A stretch of DNA of 64,000 nt from Halorientalis salina (GTDB taxonomy: Archaea > Halobacteriota > Halobacteria > Halobacteriales > Haloarculaceae): the NCBI RefSeq assembly GCF_005049285.1, contig NZ_SOSC01000008.1, positions 1 to 64,000 of the forward strand. Direction: 5' to 3'. Below, piece by piece: positions 14,437-22,951 of the stretch (position 1 is the stretch's first letter; each line of letters starts with the position of its first letter). The position numbers and the translations under genes are program-made. The notes beneath the pieces were generated by a model that worked only from the letters and a program-made list of their open reading frames with translations, did no database searches and had not been told where the DNA came from.

Positions 14437-16118
14437 TGCTGGAGGACATCAAGAACGCCGACGAACGGGCCGCCCCGGCGAGTACTGACTGGATCGACGA
14501 GTCTCTGTCCGGCGTCGACGCTGTCGCCGATCGCGTCTCCCTACGAATTACCGGCGATGACTACGAGAGCCTCCGTGACCACCTCATCCGGCCAGACAAG
14601 CTGGAGTATGCGGCGTACCTCCTCGCCGGGACGAATCGCTACATGGACGGCGACGACGAGGTGCTGGAGTACTTCGTTCGTGAGGTCGTCCCGATCCGCC
14701 CGTTCCGATACTCAAAGCAAGCCAAGGGCTTCGTCGGGATCCCGCATGACGTAACGCGGGAGATGACCGACGACGCTGCCGGCGACGGTATCGGGGACGA
14801 CTGGACGGTATTCGTTGTTCACAGCCACCCCTGGTCGACCTCTCCCCGCCACTCGGCGACCGACGACCGGGCGGAGCCCGAGCAACTGGCCACGATTCAG
14901 GCCGACCGAAAGGGGCCGCACGGGTCACTCATCATCGGTTCAGACCAGGACTCGGTGACAGGTCGGGTCTGGCCGACCGACGCGGCAACGATCCGCGACT
15001 GCGGGGCGGCCGCCGCCACCCCACTGGACGAAATCGTCATCCTCGGGAAGCGGTCGTTCTCGAAGATCCGACCAACGGACTCGCGGATAGAGTCCGACGA
15101 TAGCAGTCCGGACCGTGACGAGATGCGCGACCGACAGGCGCTGCTCCACGACACCGAAGGAAACCGCGACCTCGGGAACACTGACGTGACCGTGGTTGGT
15201 GCCGGTGGGCTCGGGTCCGACGTGATCCACACGCTCGCGAAAATCGGCTTCGGTCGCGACGACGGGTCAATCACTGTGGTCGACCCCGACGTAGTCGAGG
15301 AGTCCAACCGCTCGCGCATCACGGGCGCGAAGCCGATTGACGCCGGCGACGAAGACGCGACTCCTGACGAAGACTCGGTCGTCCCGGCCCGATGGACCGA
15401 CGAGATCCCGGACCTCGGGACCGCGAAAGTCGACGTGATGGAGCGACACGTAACCGAGATGGACCCCAGGATCACCGTCGAGACTGTTCGGGAAGTCGGT
15501 CAGTCTAAGGCCGGAATGGACGCCATCACAACCGCCGATATCGTGGTTACGGCGGTTGACCGACAGACGCCTCGGCGAGTCATATCGCGAGCTTGCAAGC
15601 AGTACCTCCGTCCGCACATCGACACAGGCGTGGCGATCAACACAGACGGAACCACATCCATTGCGAGTCGAATGACTGTCTCGGGCGCCGGTCGCCCGTG
15701 TCTCGACTGCCTCGGCGCAATCAACGAAGACCGACTTCAAGCCGAACAGCACGGGAGTGACCAGGAGGCCTACGGAGTCGGCGAACAGCCGGCTGTCGCA
15801 ACAGTCAACGCCGAGGCCGCTCAGCGCGCATCCTTTGCTGCTCATCGATACTGTACTGGCCTATTTGACGACCGAGGTGGGTTCGCGACCGGGATATTCG
15901 ACTTCGCAACTGGTGAACGCTACGACACCAATGACCGGAACTCCGACTGTCCGTACTGCGGGGAGGACGCGCTCTTCCCCGCACGTGGTGAGCGGGCCCC
16001 CTCACCCGTGAAGGACATAGAGCGGAGCCGACCTGCTCAACCCGAGAATTCGGCGAAGGTTCAGTCCGGCGAGAAAGGCGTAATCGCCACGCTCCGTAGC
16101 CTGGTTCGGACTCTCTGA
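14436..16118 (+). CDS. Fusion protein: JAB/JAMM metallopeptidase - E1/ThiF activating enzyme
   Basis: A 560-residue protein. The N-terminal part (about 40-210) carries the JAMM motif: H129 and H131 (HSHP), then S140 and D143 after the standard seven-residue gap, the zinc-binding signature of deubiquitinase-like isopeptidases. Residues about 248-500 are an E1/ThiF Rossmann domain with GAGGLG (255-260), an acidic strand end (VVDPD, D283) and N291/R292/R294 for ATP. Two CxxC pairs (C422/C425 and C505/C508) form the expected zinc site. It would adenylate the tail of a ubiquitin-like protein and, through the JAB domain, trim precursors or reverse conjugation. It is coupled to the UBL-E2 gene by a one-base overlap. 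Confidence 0.9.
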   Translation: MLEDIKNADERAAPASTDWIDESLSGVDAVADRVSLRITGDDYESLRDHLIRPDKLEYAAYLLAGTNRYMDGDDEVLEYFVREVVPIRPFRYSKQAKGFVGIPHDVTREMTDDAAGDGIGDDWTVFVVHSHPWSTSPRHSATDDRAEPEQLATIQADRKGPHGSLIIGSDQDSVTGRVWPTDAATIRDCGAAAATPLDEIVILGKRSFSKIRPTDSRIESDDSSPDRDEMRDRQALLHDTEGNRDLGNTDVTVVGAGGLGSDVIHTLAKIGFGRDDGSITVVDPDVVEESNRSRITGAKPIDAGDEDATPDEDSVVPARWTDEIPDLGTAKVDVMERHVTEMDPRITVETVREVGQSKAGMDAITTADIVVTAVDRQTPRRVISRACKQYLRPHIDTGVAINTDGTTSIASRMTVSGAGRPCLDCLGAINEDRLQAEQHGSDQEAYGVGEQPAVATVNAEAAQRASFAAHRYCTGLFDDRGGFATGIFDFATGERYDTNDRNSDCPYCGEDALFPARGERAPSPVKDIERSRPAQPENSAKVQSGEKGVIATLRSLVRTL

Positions 16119-16811
16119 TACCAGCGGTTAGGAACAAGAGCGTTAACCCGCTCACAGCGATTTAAATTCTGGCGGGGTATGAAGGGCGTCATCCAGAACT
16201 TCTCCGTCGATCTCGCCAGGAAACGCCTCATTGCGTTACCTAAATATCTGGTTCACAGAGAGAATACGAGAGTCAGTCGAGATATTCATTCTCAGTCACC
16301 ACGAGATCGCCGTGATTTCTGATCTGATATCCATCACCATACTCTCTATTGTGGTCTCTGATGTTCGGGTGGCTGGGTCTACTGAGTTCGTTGAAGCGGT
16401 CGGGAGTCTGTTCGAACCATTCTTAGAATTCGAGTATGACGAGACTCTAGATCCGACACAATTGGTCGGCCAACCCGGCTAGAAATGGTCGGGTTCCCGA
16501 TTTCGAATAATCGAATCGACTGACAACTAATGTCCTCGATACCTCTCTGTTTCGGCTCGGTCTTCTCGGACTATAATCCGGCTTCCAATGGTCTGGTACC
16601 TTCACCGCTCACGGTCATTCTAGGTGCGAAAAACCACTGAGGGGCCAGTTAATGGCCGAACTGTAACGATGTACACAGCGACCGGCCATCACTATTGTCT
16701 GCTCTGGCATAATCCGAATTCGAAGATCAGATATCTGGCTTGCAAGGCCGGACTGAAATATTTTGGCCGAAACTGAATCAATTCATAATGGAAAGCCCAC
16801 CACTCGTATAA
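16119..16811. other. About 690 bp without a convincing gene
   Basis: The longest frame is an 83-codon TTG-initiated one at 16,231-16,482 with no recognisable feature. ATGGCCG (16,652-16,658) and CGGCCAT (16,683-16,689) form an inverted pair. On the minus strand the preceding sequence (16,658 leftwards) matches 13 of 18 bases of the repeat at 3,532-3,549. TTCGA-ATAA-TCGAA at 16,502-16,515 is another small palindrome. The stretch may contain an element boundary. Confidence 0.45.
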
Positions 16812-17732
16812 TTATTCTGATTCACCCTCGTCAAAACTGTGAGATAAGTCAACCTGCTGTCCGGAAGCAATTCTATCGCTTTGTAGGATGAGGAAGTCGC
16901 TAATCAAATACTGAATATAATATTTCTGATAGTTCTGCTTTGCTGTATTGAATAGTTTGAAACTCCCAACTGCAATAATGAACGCCGCTGGAGCTAGTAT
17001 TCTACTGCTAATATCTAGTGTACCTATGAATGAGGTGTACGACGCTAATTCGGATAACACACCTATCATCGAAAGCATACTATATATAGCGTAAATCAGG
17101 AACAGGCAAATTGAGACAATCCACATACTCCGGCAAAAAGAGTAGATTGCTTGGAATGACCGTGATCGACCACGTCCATCGATATGAACTACAGACCGGA
17201 TATTCCCGTACAATAAATCAAACCTTCTCGCGGTGTCCCCATTTTCATCCAAATCGGTTCTACTCTCGGGCAAATTCAATTCTGGAAAGGTACCACGCGA
17301 AACCTCGTAAAATGAGTTGCAGACCTCTGTATCGAGTATTTCACCATCTTGATTTGTATTCAGTTCATTGATGAATCGCTTGCGGTGGCTAGTATTCTCG
17401 AAGTATTGGTCCCCGAATAACTGGCGGAGTGGTTCAGCGATAAACCACCGCTTGAACCAGAGATTGGCCTTCTCGCGTCTGCTTGTCGCCTCATTCATCA
17501 TTTCCTTGATCTCCTCACTTTTTGATGAGTTGCTCTCAATCGCCACTGCAACCGTGTGTACCGCCTGCCCAACTGCAAAACCAATGGCAAGAATTGGTAG
17601 AAGAACGCCTAGCGATCCTAACGAAGTTTTTGAGGGGAGGAATGGAATCACTCCAAGGAGGAAAACAACACCAGGAAGTAGAACGCTAAAAAAGCTATAG
17701 AGGCTAATTCTTGGTGAGCTGTTCCCGAGCAT
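16812..17732 (-). CDS. Membrane protein with four predicted helices, unknown function
   Basis: A 306-residue protein with hydrophobic helices at about 11-31, 39-64, 201-225 and 243-261. They are arranged as two hairpins around a soluble middle of about 135 residues (charged, with one cysteine at 138) and an acidic C-terminal tail. This hairpin-soluble-hairpin layout is known in several effector-type membrane proteins but no family is recognised. It is transcribed toward the ubiquitin-like operon. A defence-effector role is possible but unproven. Confidence 0.6.
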   Translation of the reverse strand: MLGNSSPRISLYSFFSVLLPGVVFLLGVIPFLPSKTSLGSLGVLLPILAIGFAVGQAVHTVAVAIESNSSKSEEIKEMMNEATSRREKANLWFKRWFIAEPLRQLFGDQYFENTSHRKRFINELNTNQDGEILDTEVCNSFYEVSRGTFPELNLPESRTDLDENGDTARRFDLLYGNIRSVVHIDGRGRSRSFQAIYSFCRSMWIVSICLFLIYAIYSMLSMIGVLSELASYTSFIGTLDISSRILAPAAFIIAVGSFKLFNTAKQNYQKYYIQYLISDFLILQSDRIASGQQVDLSHSFDEGESE

Positions 17733-17854
17733 TATCAGCAGTCACAACCCCTCCCACATAAACGCCAGTGTCTCTATTGGATACGAGGAAGATCATACCC
17801 CGACCGTTAGTATAATGTGTACGTGCCCTAGATTTTGGCGTACGAGGGACGACC

Positions 17855-18058
17855 ATGGCAACTCAACAAAATACTCCTAAACCACAATCTAAAACCTCGG
17901 TGCAGGTCGGCTTAGATGCTGTCCTAGTTATTGCCTTTGTTGTCCTTGCTATCTCGTTATTCGCACCTCAGGTGGGTCACGAATGGCTGACAGTAGCTCC
18001 ACTTATCGGCGGTGCTGCAATTGCGATTCTTACTGCATTTTTTTCGCTAATCACGTAA
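17855..18058 (+). CDS. Small two-helix membrane protein
   Basis: A 67-residue protein: a soluble Gln/Pro/Lys-rich head (MATQQNTPKPQSKT), then helices at about 20-40 (AVLVIAFVVLAISLF) and 47-65 (APLIGGAAIAILTAFF). A TATA-like AGTATAATG lies about 45 bp upstream. The gene is divergent from the four-helix membrane protein across about 120 bp. Function unknown. Confidence 0.6.
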   Translation: MATQQNTPKPQSKTSVQVGLDAVLVIAFVVLAISLFAPQVGHEWLTVAPLIGGAAIAILTAFFSLIT

Positions 18059-18427
18059 TTGTAACGCGATTTCATCAGCATCCTCTGTGTGGGGTTGATC
18101 ACAATGAATACCTACCAGAGACGGATAGCTAACTGACTCCTGTCGATGAACATCGACCGCCAGCTTCAATCTCGTATCTTGTGGGCCAATCCGTTGTATC
18201 AGTAGACAATTTAGTGAGGTGTATTTGATGTAGAAGCAAGACAGCGATTTCGTCTATTATTCGCTCATCAACATTGCTTGTTCGTCCGAACCGTAATGGT
18301 GAAGCAATACCCGAAATCGCATGACTGCGGCAGATTCTCGAAATCGTGGGAATCGGTTTGCCCTCACAATTTGGTGGCAAAGTAACTCAACTACGACTGG
18401 AATCGCAAGACGGCGAGAGGAAAGGAG
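18059..18427. other. About 370 bp between the island and the tRNA, no clear gene
   Basis: An 83-codon minus-strand frame at 18,129-18,380 contains a helical acidic stretch (DERIIDEIAVLLLHQIHL), but it lacks a recognised family and a clear promoter and could be a remnant. The segment is A+T-richer than the DNA right of the tRNA. Confidence 0.4.
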
Positions 18428-18502
18428 TGCTCCGACAGGGATTCGAACCCTGGTCATTGCCGTGAGAGGGCAATATGATTGGCCGGACTACACCATCGGA
18501 GC
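18428..18502 (-). tRNA. tRNA-Glu (anticodon CTC)
   Basis: A complete cloverleaf on the minus strand: acceptor GCTCCGA pairs with TCGGAGC, discriminator A; the anticodon loop CTCTCAC sits between TTGCC and GGCAA; the T arm is CAGGGTTCGAATCCCTG. No intron. Its 3' end faces the accessory island to the left. Archaeal integrases often use tRNA 3' halves as attachment sites, so this is a plausible chromosomal boundary, though I found no second copy of the 3' end inside the window. Confidence 0.95.
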
Positions 18503-18999
18503 GTGTACTCACTGATAGCCGCGAGTTGTGTTTAACAGTTGCGCTTTGTTCCGACCCTGTCTCGATTTACCAACCGACAGGGGCCCCATAGAGCGACTCG
18601 CTGGCCCACACCCGGACGGTGTCGGTCAGAGACTCGTCGAGCGAAAGCCAGCGCCTAAATTACGGTATGTAAGCGACTACAATCATATAGAGGTCGTAAC
18701 GGAACTGCGACGGTTCGGTAGTGAGTTGCAACTGTCCGACCTGTAGACCGCTGTAATTCCTGTATCGTCTCGTGAAATACTTGCGAAAATATACAGGGGG
18801 CTAGCTGTCGAACCCGTAGCAGTGGTTGCGAGAGCGGAACGTGTCGCGACGGGGGTACGAGTGTCGGAGCAACCACACGAGTAGGGACCCTCTATGGGGG
18901 CGGTAGCGTGTCTCGGGGTGGCGACGACTGTCACCCACGTCGATTGCTACGGAGGGTGCGACGATCGGTCGGTCACGAGACAACCGCAACACTGCACCC
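18503..18999. other. About 500 bp intergenic region right of the tRNA
   Basis: I see no convincing coding frame. TGTTAAAC on the minus strand, about 35 bp upstream of the tRNA, is a candidate tRNA promoter. The rest holds only short overlapping frames and would include the upstream region of the gene at 19,000. Confidence 0.5.
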
Positions 19000-19638
19000 A
19001 TGTACGATACGAACATCCTCGCTAAGAGTACCGGCGCATCGCTGGGGGTCGTCGCGCTGGTCGGTGTCCTCTTTTTGAGCACCGGAACAGCATTCGCCAT
19101 GCCGGTCGCCGGCATCGGCGGATTCCAGATCCAAGCCGACAGCATCGAAGGCGACGACCTGCTGCTGTATCCAGGTCTCGCAGACGGTAGCAACCAGGAC
19201 GACTACCCACACTCCATCGTCGAACTCCGGAACAACGAAATCGAGAACCTCCGACTGACCAAGACCTTCGACCTCGATGAGTACACGGATTCGATGGACG
19301 GACGAGCGCGACTCGTCATCGAGTCGGGAGGGACGGTCGAAATCGAGCGACTCCTGTTGAAGACGCCGGAACTCGGCGCCGACGAAGCGACGTTCAACGG
19401 GCTCGAAATCAGTGAGAGCGATTCGGACGACCTCGAAGAGTCCTTCTCGATTCGCGCCCCGTCCGATCCGGACGATACGCGACAGATCGACCTAAACGGC
19501 GGTGAGAACCCAGGACTCGAAATGACGAACGCTGACATCCGAGCGACTTATCTCGCGACGGACGAGATCACGCTCCCGGACCTCGAGCTCAAGTTCCAGC
19601 TCGACACCGACGGGGACGGGGACTACGAGTACGAGTAG
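19000..19638 (+). CDS. DUF6230-like secreted or membrane-anchored protein
   Basis: A 212-residue protein with one N-terminal hydrophobic segment (about 14-34), followed by GIGGFQIQADSIEGDDLLLY, which resembles the opening of the DUF6230 family (a short motif of the type F.I.AD.I.G). The rest is an acidic beta-rich extracellular domain ending DTDGDGDYEYE. It is probably exported and held at the membrane. Function is unknown; it stands alone and converges on the gene at 19,677. Confidence 0.6.
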   Translation: MYDTNILAKSTGASLGVVALVGVLFLSTGTAFAMPVAGIGGFQIQADSIEGDDLLLYPGLADGSNQDDYPHSIVELRNNEIENLRLTKTFDLDEYTDSMDGRARLVIESGGTVEIERLLLKTPELGADEATFNGLEISESDSDDLEESFSIRAPSDPDDTRQIDLNGGENPGLEMTNADIRATYLATDEITLPDLELKFQLDTDGDGDYEYE

Positions 19639-19658
19639 TCGCCCTGTCGCGATTCGGC

Positions 19659-19668
19659 CTTCTTTTTT
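19659..19668. terminator. T-rich terminator between convergent genes
   Basis: CTTCTTTTTT lies in the 38-bp gap between the convergent stops at 19,638 and 19,677. On the plus strand it is a typical archaeal oligo-T terminator. Confidence 0.5.
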
Positions 19669-19676
19669 CGCCCGAG

Positions 19677-20897
19677 TCAGTCCTCGTCGTCGAACGGTGA
19701 TCCCGCAGCGTCGGGTTCGTGACCGCTGAGACTGACGATGTTCTCACGGCCGACGCGGAGTTTGCTGATCAACTCCTCGTCTTCCATCTCCGAGAGGAGC
19801 ATACTGACCTTCGATTTGGACCACCCGGTCTCGTCGACGATGTTGGCCTGTTTCATTCGTCCCCCGTTCGTTTCCAGCATCTGTAACACTCGGTCCTCGT
19901 CGGAGAGCAGTTCCTCCTCGGGTACTGCCGGTTCGTCGGGCGTCGCGTCGGTGTTTGCCCGGGCTGCCGTACCCATACCCGCTGCCGAACTGGATGCGGC
20001 CTCCGTGGCGGAATCACCCTGTTCGGTCGTATCGTCGGACGCGGTCGGTCCAACCAGCCCTGAACGCCAGGCGACACCGGCACCGACTCCGACTGCCAGG
20101 ACGACCAGTCCGACCAGCAGCAACTGTAGCTGTCCGTTCGCGCCCGCCTGCTTCGTCGAACCGTTCGTGCCGTCGACCGTCGTCGCCATCTCCGCTGTCG
20201 ACTCATCCGACTGTGTCTCGGACGTGAAAGCCACGCGCGGACGGTTGTCCGAGAACCGCCGCTCGCCCTTCCAGGTGAGGGTGTCGCTGTCCCCGATGGA
20301 CGTACTGGAGTTCACGTCCGGGAGCGGGTCGACCCCATCGGCGACGAACGCCAGGTTCGGGCCGGCCTCGAACACTAACCACTGGTTGGGCCCGATGTAG
20401 AACTCCCCCTCGAAGACGTCGCTGGCGATTACGTCCGTCCCGTCGACGACTGCGAACCCGTGCCAGAGGAACGACATCTGGACCCGGCCCTGTGTACCGA
20501 CCGTCGCGGTGTCTAACGAGGCCGACCGCTGGAAGCCATCGGCCGTCATGTTCCGCCCGGTTGCGTCGGTGCCCGCGGAGACGAGTGCCTGAGCGCGTTG
20601 CTGGAATCTCGTCCAGATATCGGTCTCCTCGGACTCGAAGCGGTCGGCGAACGCCTCGAACTGCTCGGCTTCGCTGTCGTTGAGCGAACCGGTGTAGTAT
20701 CGAAACGTCCACCGCGCCGACCCGTTCTCGTAGACCTCGATGTTGAACGTCGCCGACGTGAACTGGTCGGGCGTCGAGAGTTCCGCGGACTGATCAGCCG
20801 ACACGGAACGCCCGTCGATAGCCACCGCGCCAGCAGGCACGAAAGCCGTCCCGACCAGGAGGACACAGACGAGAGCCAACGAGAGCAGACGAGACAT
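19677..20897 (-). CDS. Membrane-anchored protein with extracellular domain and cytoplasmic winged helix
   Basis: A 406-residue protein: signal peptide about 1-26, an extracellular beta-rich domain about 45-230 (FNIEVYENGSARWTFRY and RVQMSFLWHGFA), one transmembrane helix about 256-276, an acidic linker, and a cytoplasmic winged helix about 332-392 (EDRVLQMLETNGGRMKQANI, then TGWSKSKVSMLLSEMEDEEL). This one-component layout is a known haloarchaeal family (DUF7345/DUF7343-like). It would couple an envelope signal to transcription. It is preceded by a promoter region shared with no other gene. Confidence 0.8.
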   Translation of the reverse strand: MSRLLSLALVCVLLVGTAFVPAGAVAIDGRSVSADQSAELSTPDQFTSATFNIEVYENGSARWTFRYYTGSLNDSEAEQFEAFADRFESEETDIWTRFQQRAQALVSAGTDATGRNMTADGFQRSASLDTATVGTQGRVQMSFLWHGFAVVDGTDVIASDVFEGEFYIGPNQWLVFEAGPNLAFVADGVDPLPDVNSSTSIGDSDTLTWKGERRFSDNRPRVAFTSETQSDESTAEMATTVDGTNGSTKQAGANGQLQLLLVGLVVLAVGVGAGVAWRSGLVGPTASDDTTEQGDSATEAASSSAAGMGTAARANTDATPDEPAVPEEELLSDEDRVLQMLETNGGRMKQANIVDETGWSKSKVSMLLSEMEDEELISKLRVGRENIVSLSGHEPDAAGSPFDDED

Positions 20898-21053
20898 CTA
20901 GTAGTGGGTGAACTGCCGGCCAGCATAAAAAACACAGTGTTGGTCGGGTGGACGGTGACTGATAGAGACAGTCGGCCCGCGATTCGGCTCCCTTACTACC
21001 GCTCAGTGACTCGTTCGCGGAATCGATATGAAACTGCAAAAACCGTGATCGCC

Positions 21054-21797
21054 TCAGGGTGCGAGCCGGTTCTTTCGGTTTTTCATGTGTTCCTCGTAGT
21101 ACTCGAAGGTGATCGGGCACCACTCCGCCGCGAGGTCGAGGATCGTTTCGGTCATCTCTCGGATCTCCCACTGAGCGTCGGCTGCAGCTCTCATGTCCGC
21201 CACATGCATCAACATCCTGACGTTCATCGACATGACCATGTTCACCTCCGTGCCGATAGGGAGGACGAACCGTGCGTCCTCGGGTGGCATGCCGAGGTCG
21301 AGCAGTTCCTGATAGGACTCGACGGCGTTCTCGATGGCGTCGTTGAACACTTCCTCGCGGCGTTCGGCCGCCTCCTCGCCGAGACTCCCCGTCTTCTGGT
21401 TGCGGCCAACCCAGTCCGGGTCCGTCGCCGAGGGCGGGGTCACGACGAGTTCGCCCTCGCGGACGTCCTCGGGATCGACGTCGTCGAACGAGACGTAGCG
21501 CATACTCTGAACGTCGAATGACACGTGTCGGTGGCGAGTGATCTGGGCCATACAGGAGCGGCTGATCCCCTTGATAGCGAACGTGGCCTGGGGGTGCTCG
21601 AAGGGGCCGAAGTGGCCGTGGTCGAGCAGGTGGCCAATGAGCGTCTCCTTTTTGTCCTCGAGGGAGTCGCCCTCGATGGACGCCATCACCTCGTCGAAGG
21701 ATTGGTCGCCGACGAACTCCGACATGTAGTCGTTCCGAGCCCCCTTGCAGATGACTTGTTCAGGGTCCTCGGTAGCTTCGAGTAGACGGACCTCCAT
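21054..21797 (-). CDS. thyX: Flavin-dependent thymidylate synthase ThyX
   Basis: A 247-residue enzyme converting dUMP to dTMP with methylenetetrahydrofolate, FAD and NADPH. The diagnostic RHRx7S motif is exact: R88-H-R90 through S98 (RHRHVSFDVQS), followed by MRYVSF. Other family blocks are HGPFEH-type (HFGPFEHPQ) and the C-terminal NVRMLMHVADMR. I chose ATG 21,797 (MEVRLLEATEDPEQ) because the upstream frame reads through the divergent promoter region. It gives the normal family length. Confidence 0.95.
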   Translation of the reverse strand: MEVRLLEATEDPEQVICKGARNDYMSEFVGDQSFDEVMASIEGDSLEDKKETLIGHLLDHGHFGPFEHPQATFAIKGISRSCMAQITRHRHVSFDVQSMRYVSFDDVDPEDVREGELVVTPPSATDPDWVGRNQKTGSLGEEAAERREEVFNDAIENAVESYQELLDLGMPPEDARFVLPIGTEVNMVMSMNVRMLMHVADMRAAADAQWEIREMTETILDLAAEWCPITFEYYEEHMKNRKNRLAP

Positions 21798-21916
21798 GTC
21801 CTCACGGCCGGAGCGGAGTGGTATAAACCCACCTGTGATGAGTAGTGATGGCGCGTGGTGGAACGGTCGGTTCAGGTACACGCGGGATTGAAGCCGCCTG
21901 CCGTCGAACCGCATGC

Positions 21917-22258
21917 ATGGGCTACCAGACAGCCTCGACGGACGACGTCGAATCGGTCATCGACGAGGAGTACGGCGGGATGTGGTTCATGAAAGACGCG
22001 CTCGGCACCGAGGAGGTGGGACTCACGGTTCTGGAACTGGAACCGGGAGCCAAGGGGAAAGAACACGACCACGGTGGTGACGGCCAGGAGGAGGTCTACT
22101 GTGTGGTCGACGGGGAGATCGACGTCGACTTCGCGGACGAAACGGTGACGCTGGATGAGGGGGATGCCGTGCGCATCGACGCCGGGGAGACGCGCCAGAT
22201 ACACAACCGGGGCGAGGAGCAGGCGCGGCTGGTGCTTGCGGGCGCACCGCTATCGTGA
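21917..22258 (+). CDS. Single-domain cupin protein
   Basis: A 113-residue beta-barrel protein. The metal-binding cupin motifs are visible as HDHGGDGQEEVYCVVDGE (motif 1, with two histidines and a glutamate) and IDAGETRQIHN (motif 2 with a histidine). ATG 21,917 (MGYQTASTDD) is chosen over the earlier in-frame ATG at 21,845. The substrate cannot be told; such small cupins bind metabolites or act as isomerases or dioxygenases. It is divergent from thyX. Confidence 0.8.
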   Translation: MGYQTASTDDVESVIDEEYGGMWFMKDALGTEEVGLTVLELEPGAKGKEHDHGGDGQEEVYCVVDGEIDVDFADETVTLDEGDAVRIDAGETRQIHNRGEEQARLVLAGAPLS

Positions 22259-22277
22259 CGGAGACGACTGAGAACCG

Positions 22278-22946
22278 TTAGATCGAGGCCCAGTCCGTGG
22301 GCGAGTCGGTGATACCGAGGACGCGGGCCTCGCGGCCGGCGTCGCCTTCCCGAACCTCGATGAGGCCGTCGAAGGCCTGTTTGAGGACCTGCAGTGTCTG
22401 TTCTTCGTGGGCACCGGTGTCGATGGTGAACACGCCGATGTAGCCGGCGGCGTCGAGCCGGGACGAGAGGACGTGGCAGAACTTGAACACCGTCTCGCGG
22501 TCGGTGTAGGTGAGCATGGTCGACAGCGAGATCAGTGCCAGTCGGCCCTCCGTCGCGCCGCTCCCATGGAGCGATTCGAGGCATTTCGTGATGCCGATCC
22601 CGATACCGGTCAGGTCGCCCGGGGAGGAAACGTGGTGGATGTACAGCCCGGGCGGCGTATCGGAGTTCCCGCCGCGGCCGCTGGATCCCTCCGCGCGGCA
22701 GTCGACGACGCCGAACTGGATGTTGTTCGAACCCGAGACGCGCTCCTGATAGTCCTCGACGACGGTGTCCGCGTCGCTTCCGGTGGTCACGACGAGTGCG
22801 CCTTCGCCCTGCCGTGATCCGTCTGCCAGTATTTCCATCGCCAGGTTCTCCTTGCCAGTCATCGCCGGGCCGGCGATGAGGACGCTCGTCCCGGGCCGGA
22901 TCTCCGACACCGCTTCAGTTTCGAGAACGTTTGAGAGGTCGTACAT
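22278..22946 (-). CDS. KaiC/RecA-superfamily ATPase-like signalling protein
   Basis: A 222-residue protein with a P-loop (GPAMTGKE, 26-33) near the N-terminus and a RecA-like strand order (ALVVTTGSDA, RLALISLSTMLTY, YIGVFTIDTG). The second catalytic glutamate typical of active KaiC is not obvious, so it may bind nucleotide without efficient hydrolysis. It lies 5 bp after the HalX response-regulator gene on the same strand, so the two form an operon and probably act in one signalling pathway. I recall it as one of the DUF7504-type haloarchaeal proteins; that is moderate. Confidence 0.7.
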   Translation of the reverse strand: MYDLSNVLETEAVSEIRPGTSVLIAGPAMTGKENLAMEILADGSRQGEGALVVTTGSDADTVVEDYQERVSGSNNIQFGVVDCRAEGSSGRGGNSDTPPGLYIHHVSSPGDLTGIGIGITKCLESLHGSGATEGRLALISLSTMLTYTDRETVFKFCHVLSSRLDAAGYIGVFTIDTGAHEEQTLQVLKQAFDGLIEVREGDAGREARVLGITDSPTDWASI

Positions 22947-22951
22947 AGTTG

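Noticed and set aside
16231-16482. Possible 83-residue protein in the gap after the JAB-E1 gene
   Set aside because: It has only a TTG start, no promoter box at the right distance, no neighbour coupling and no recognisable motif.
18129-18380. Possible 83-residue minus-strand protein left of the tRNA
   Set aside because: Weak composition, no promoter, no family; retained only as a possible remnant in the gap description.
18428-18502. Second attachment-site copy of the tRNA 3' end within the island
   Set aside because: I looked for the T-arm and acceptor sequence elsewhere between 1 and 18,400 and saw none, so the island cannot be delimited by this repeat within the window.
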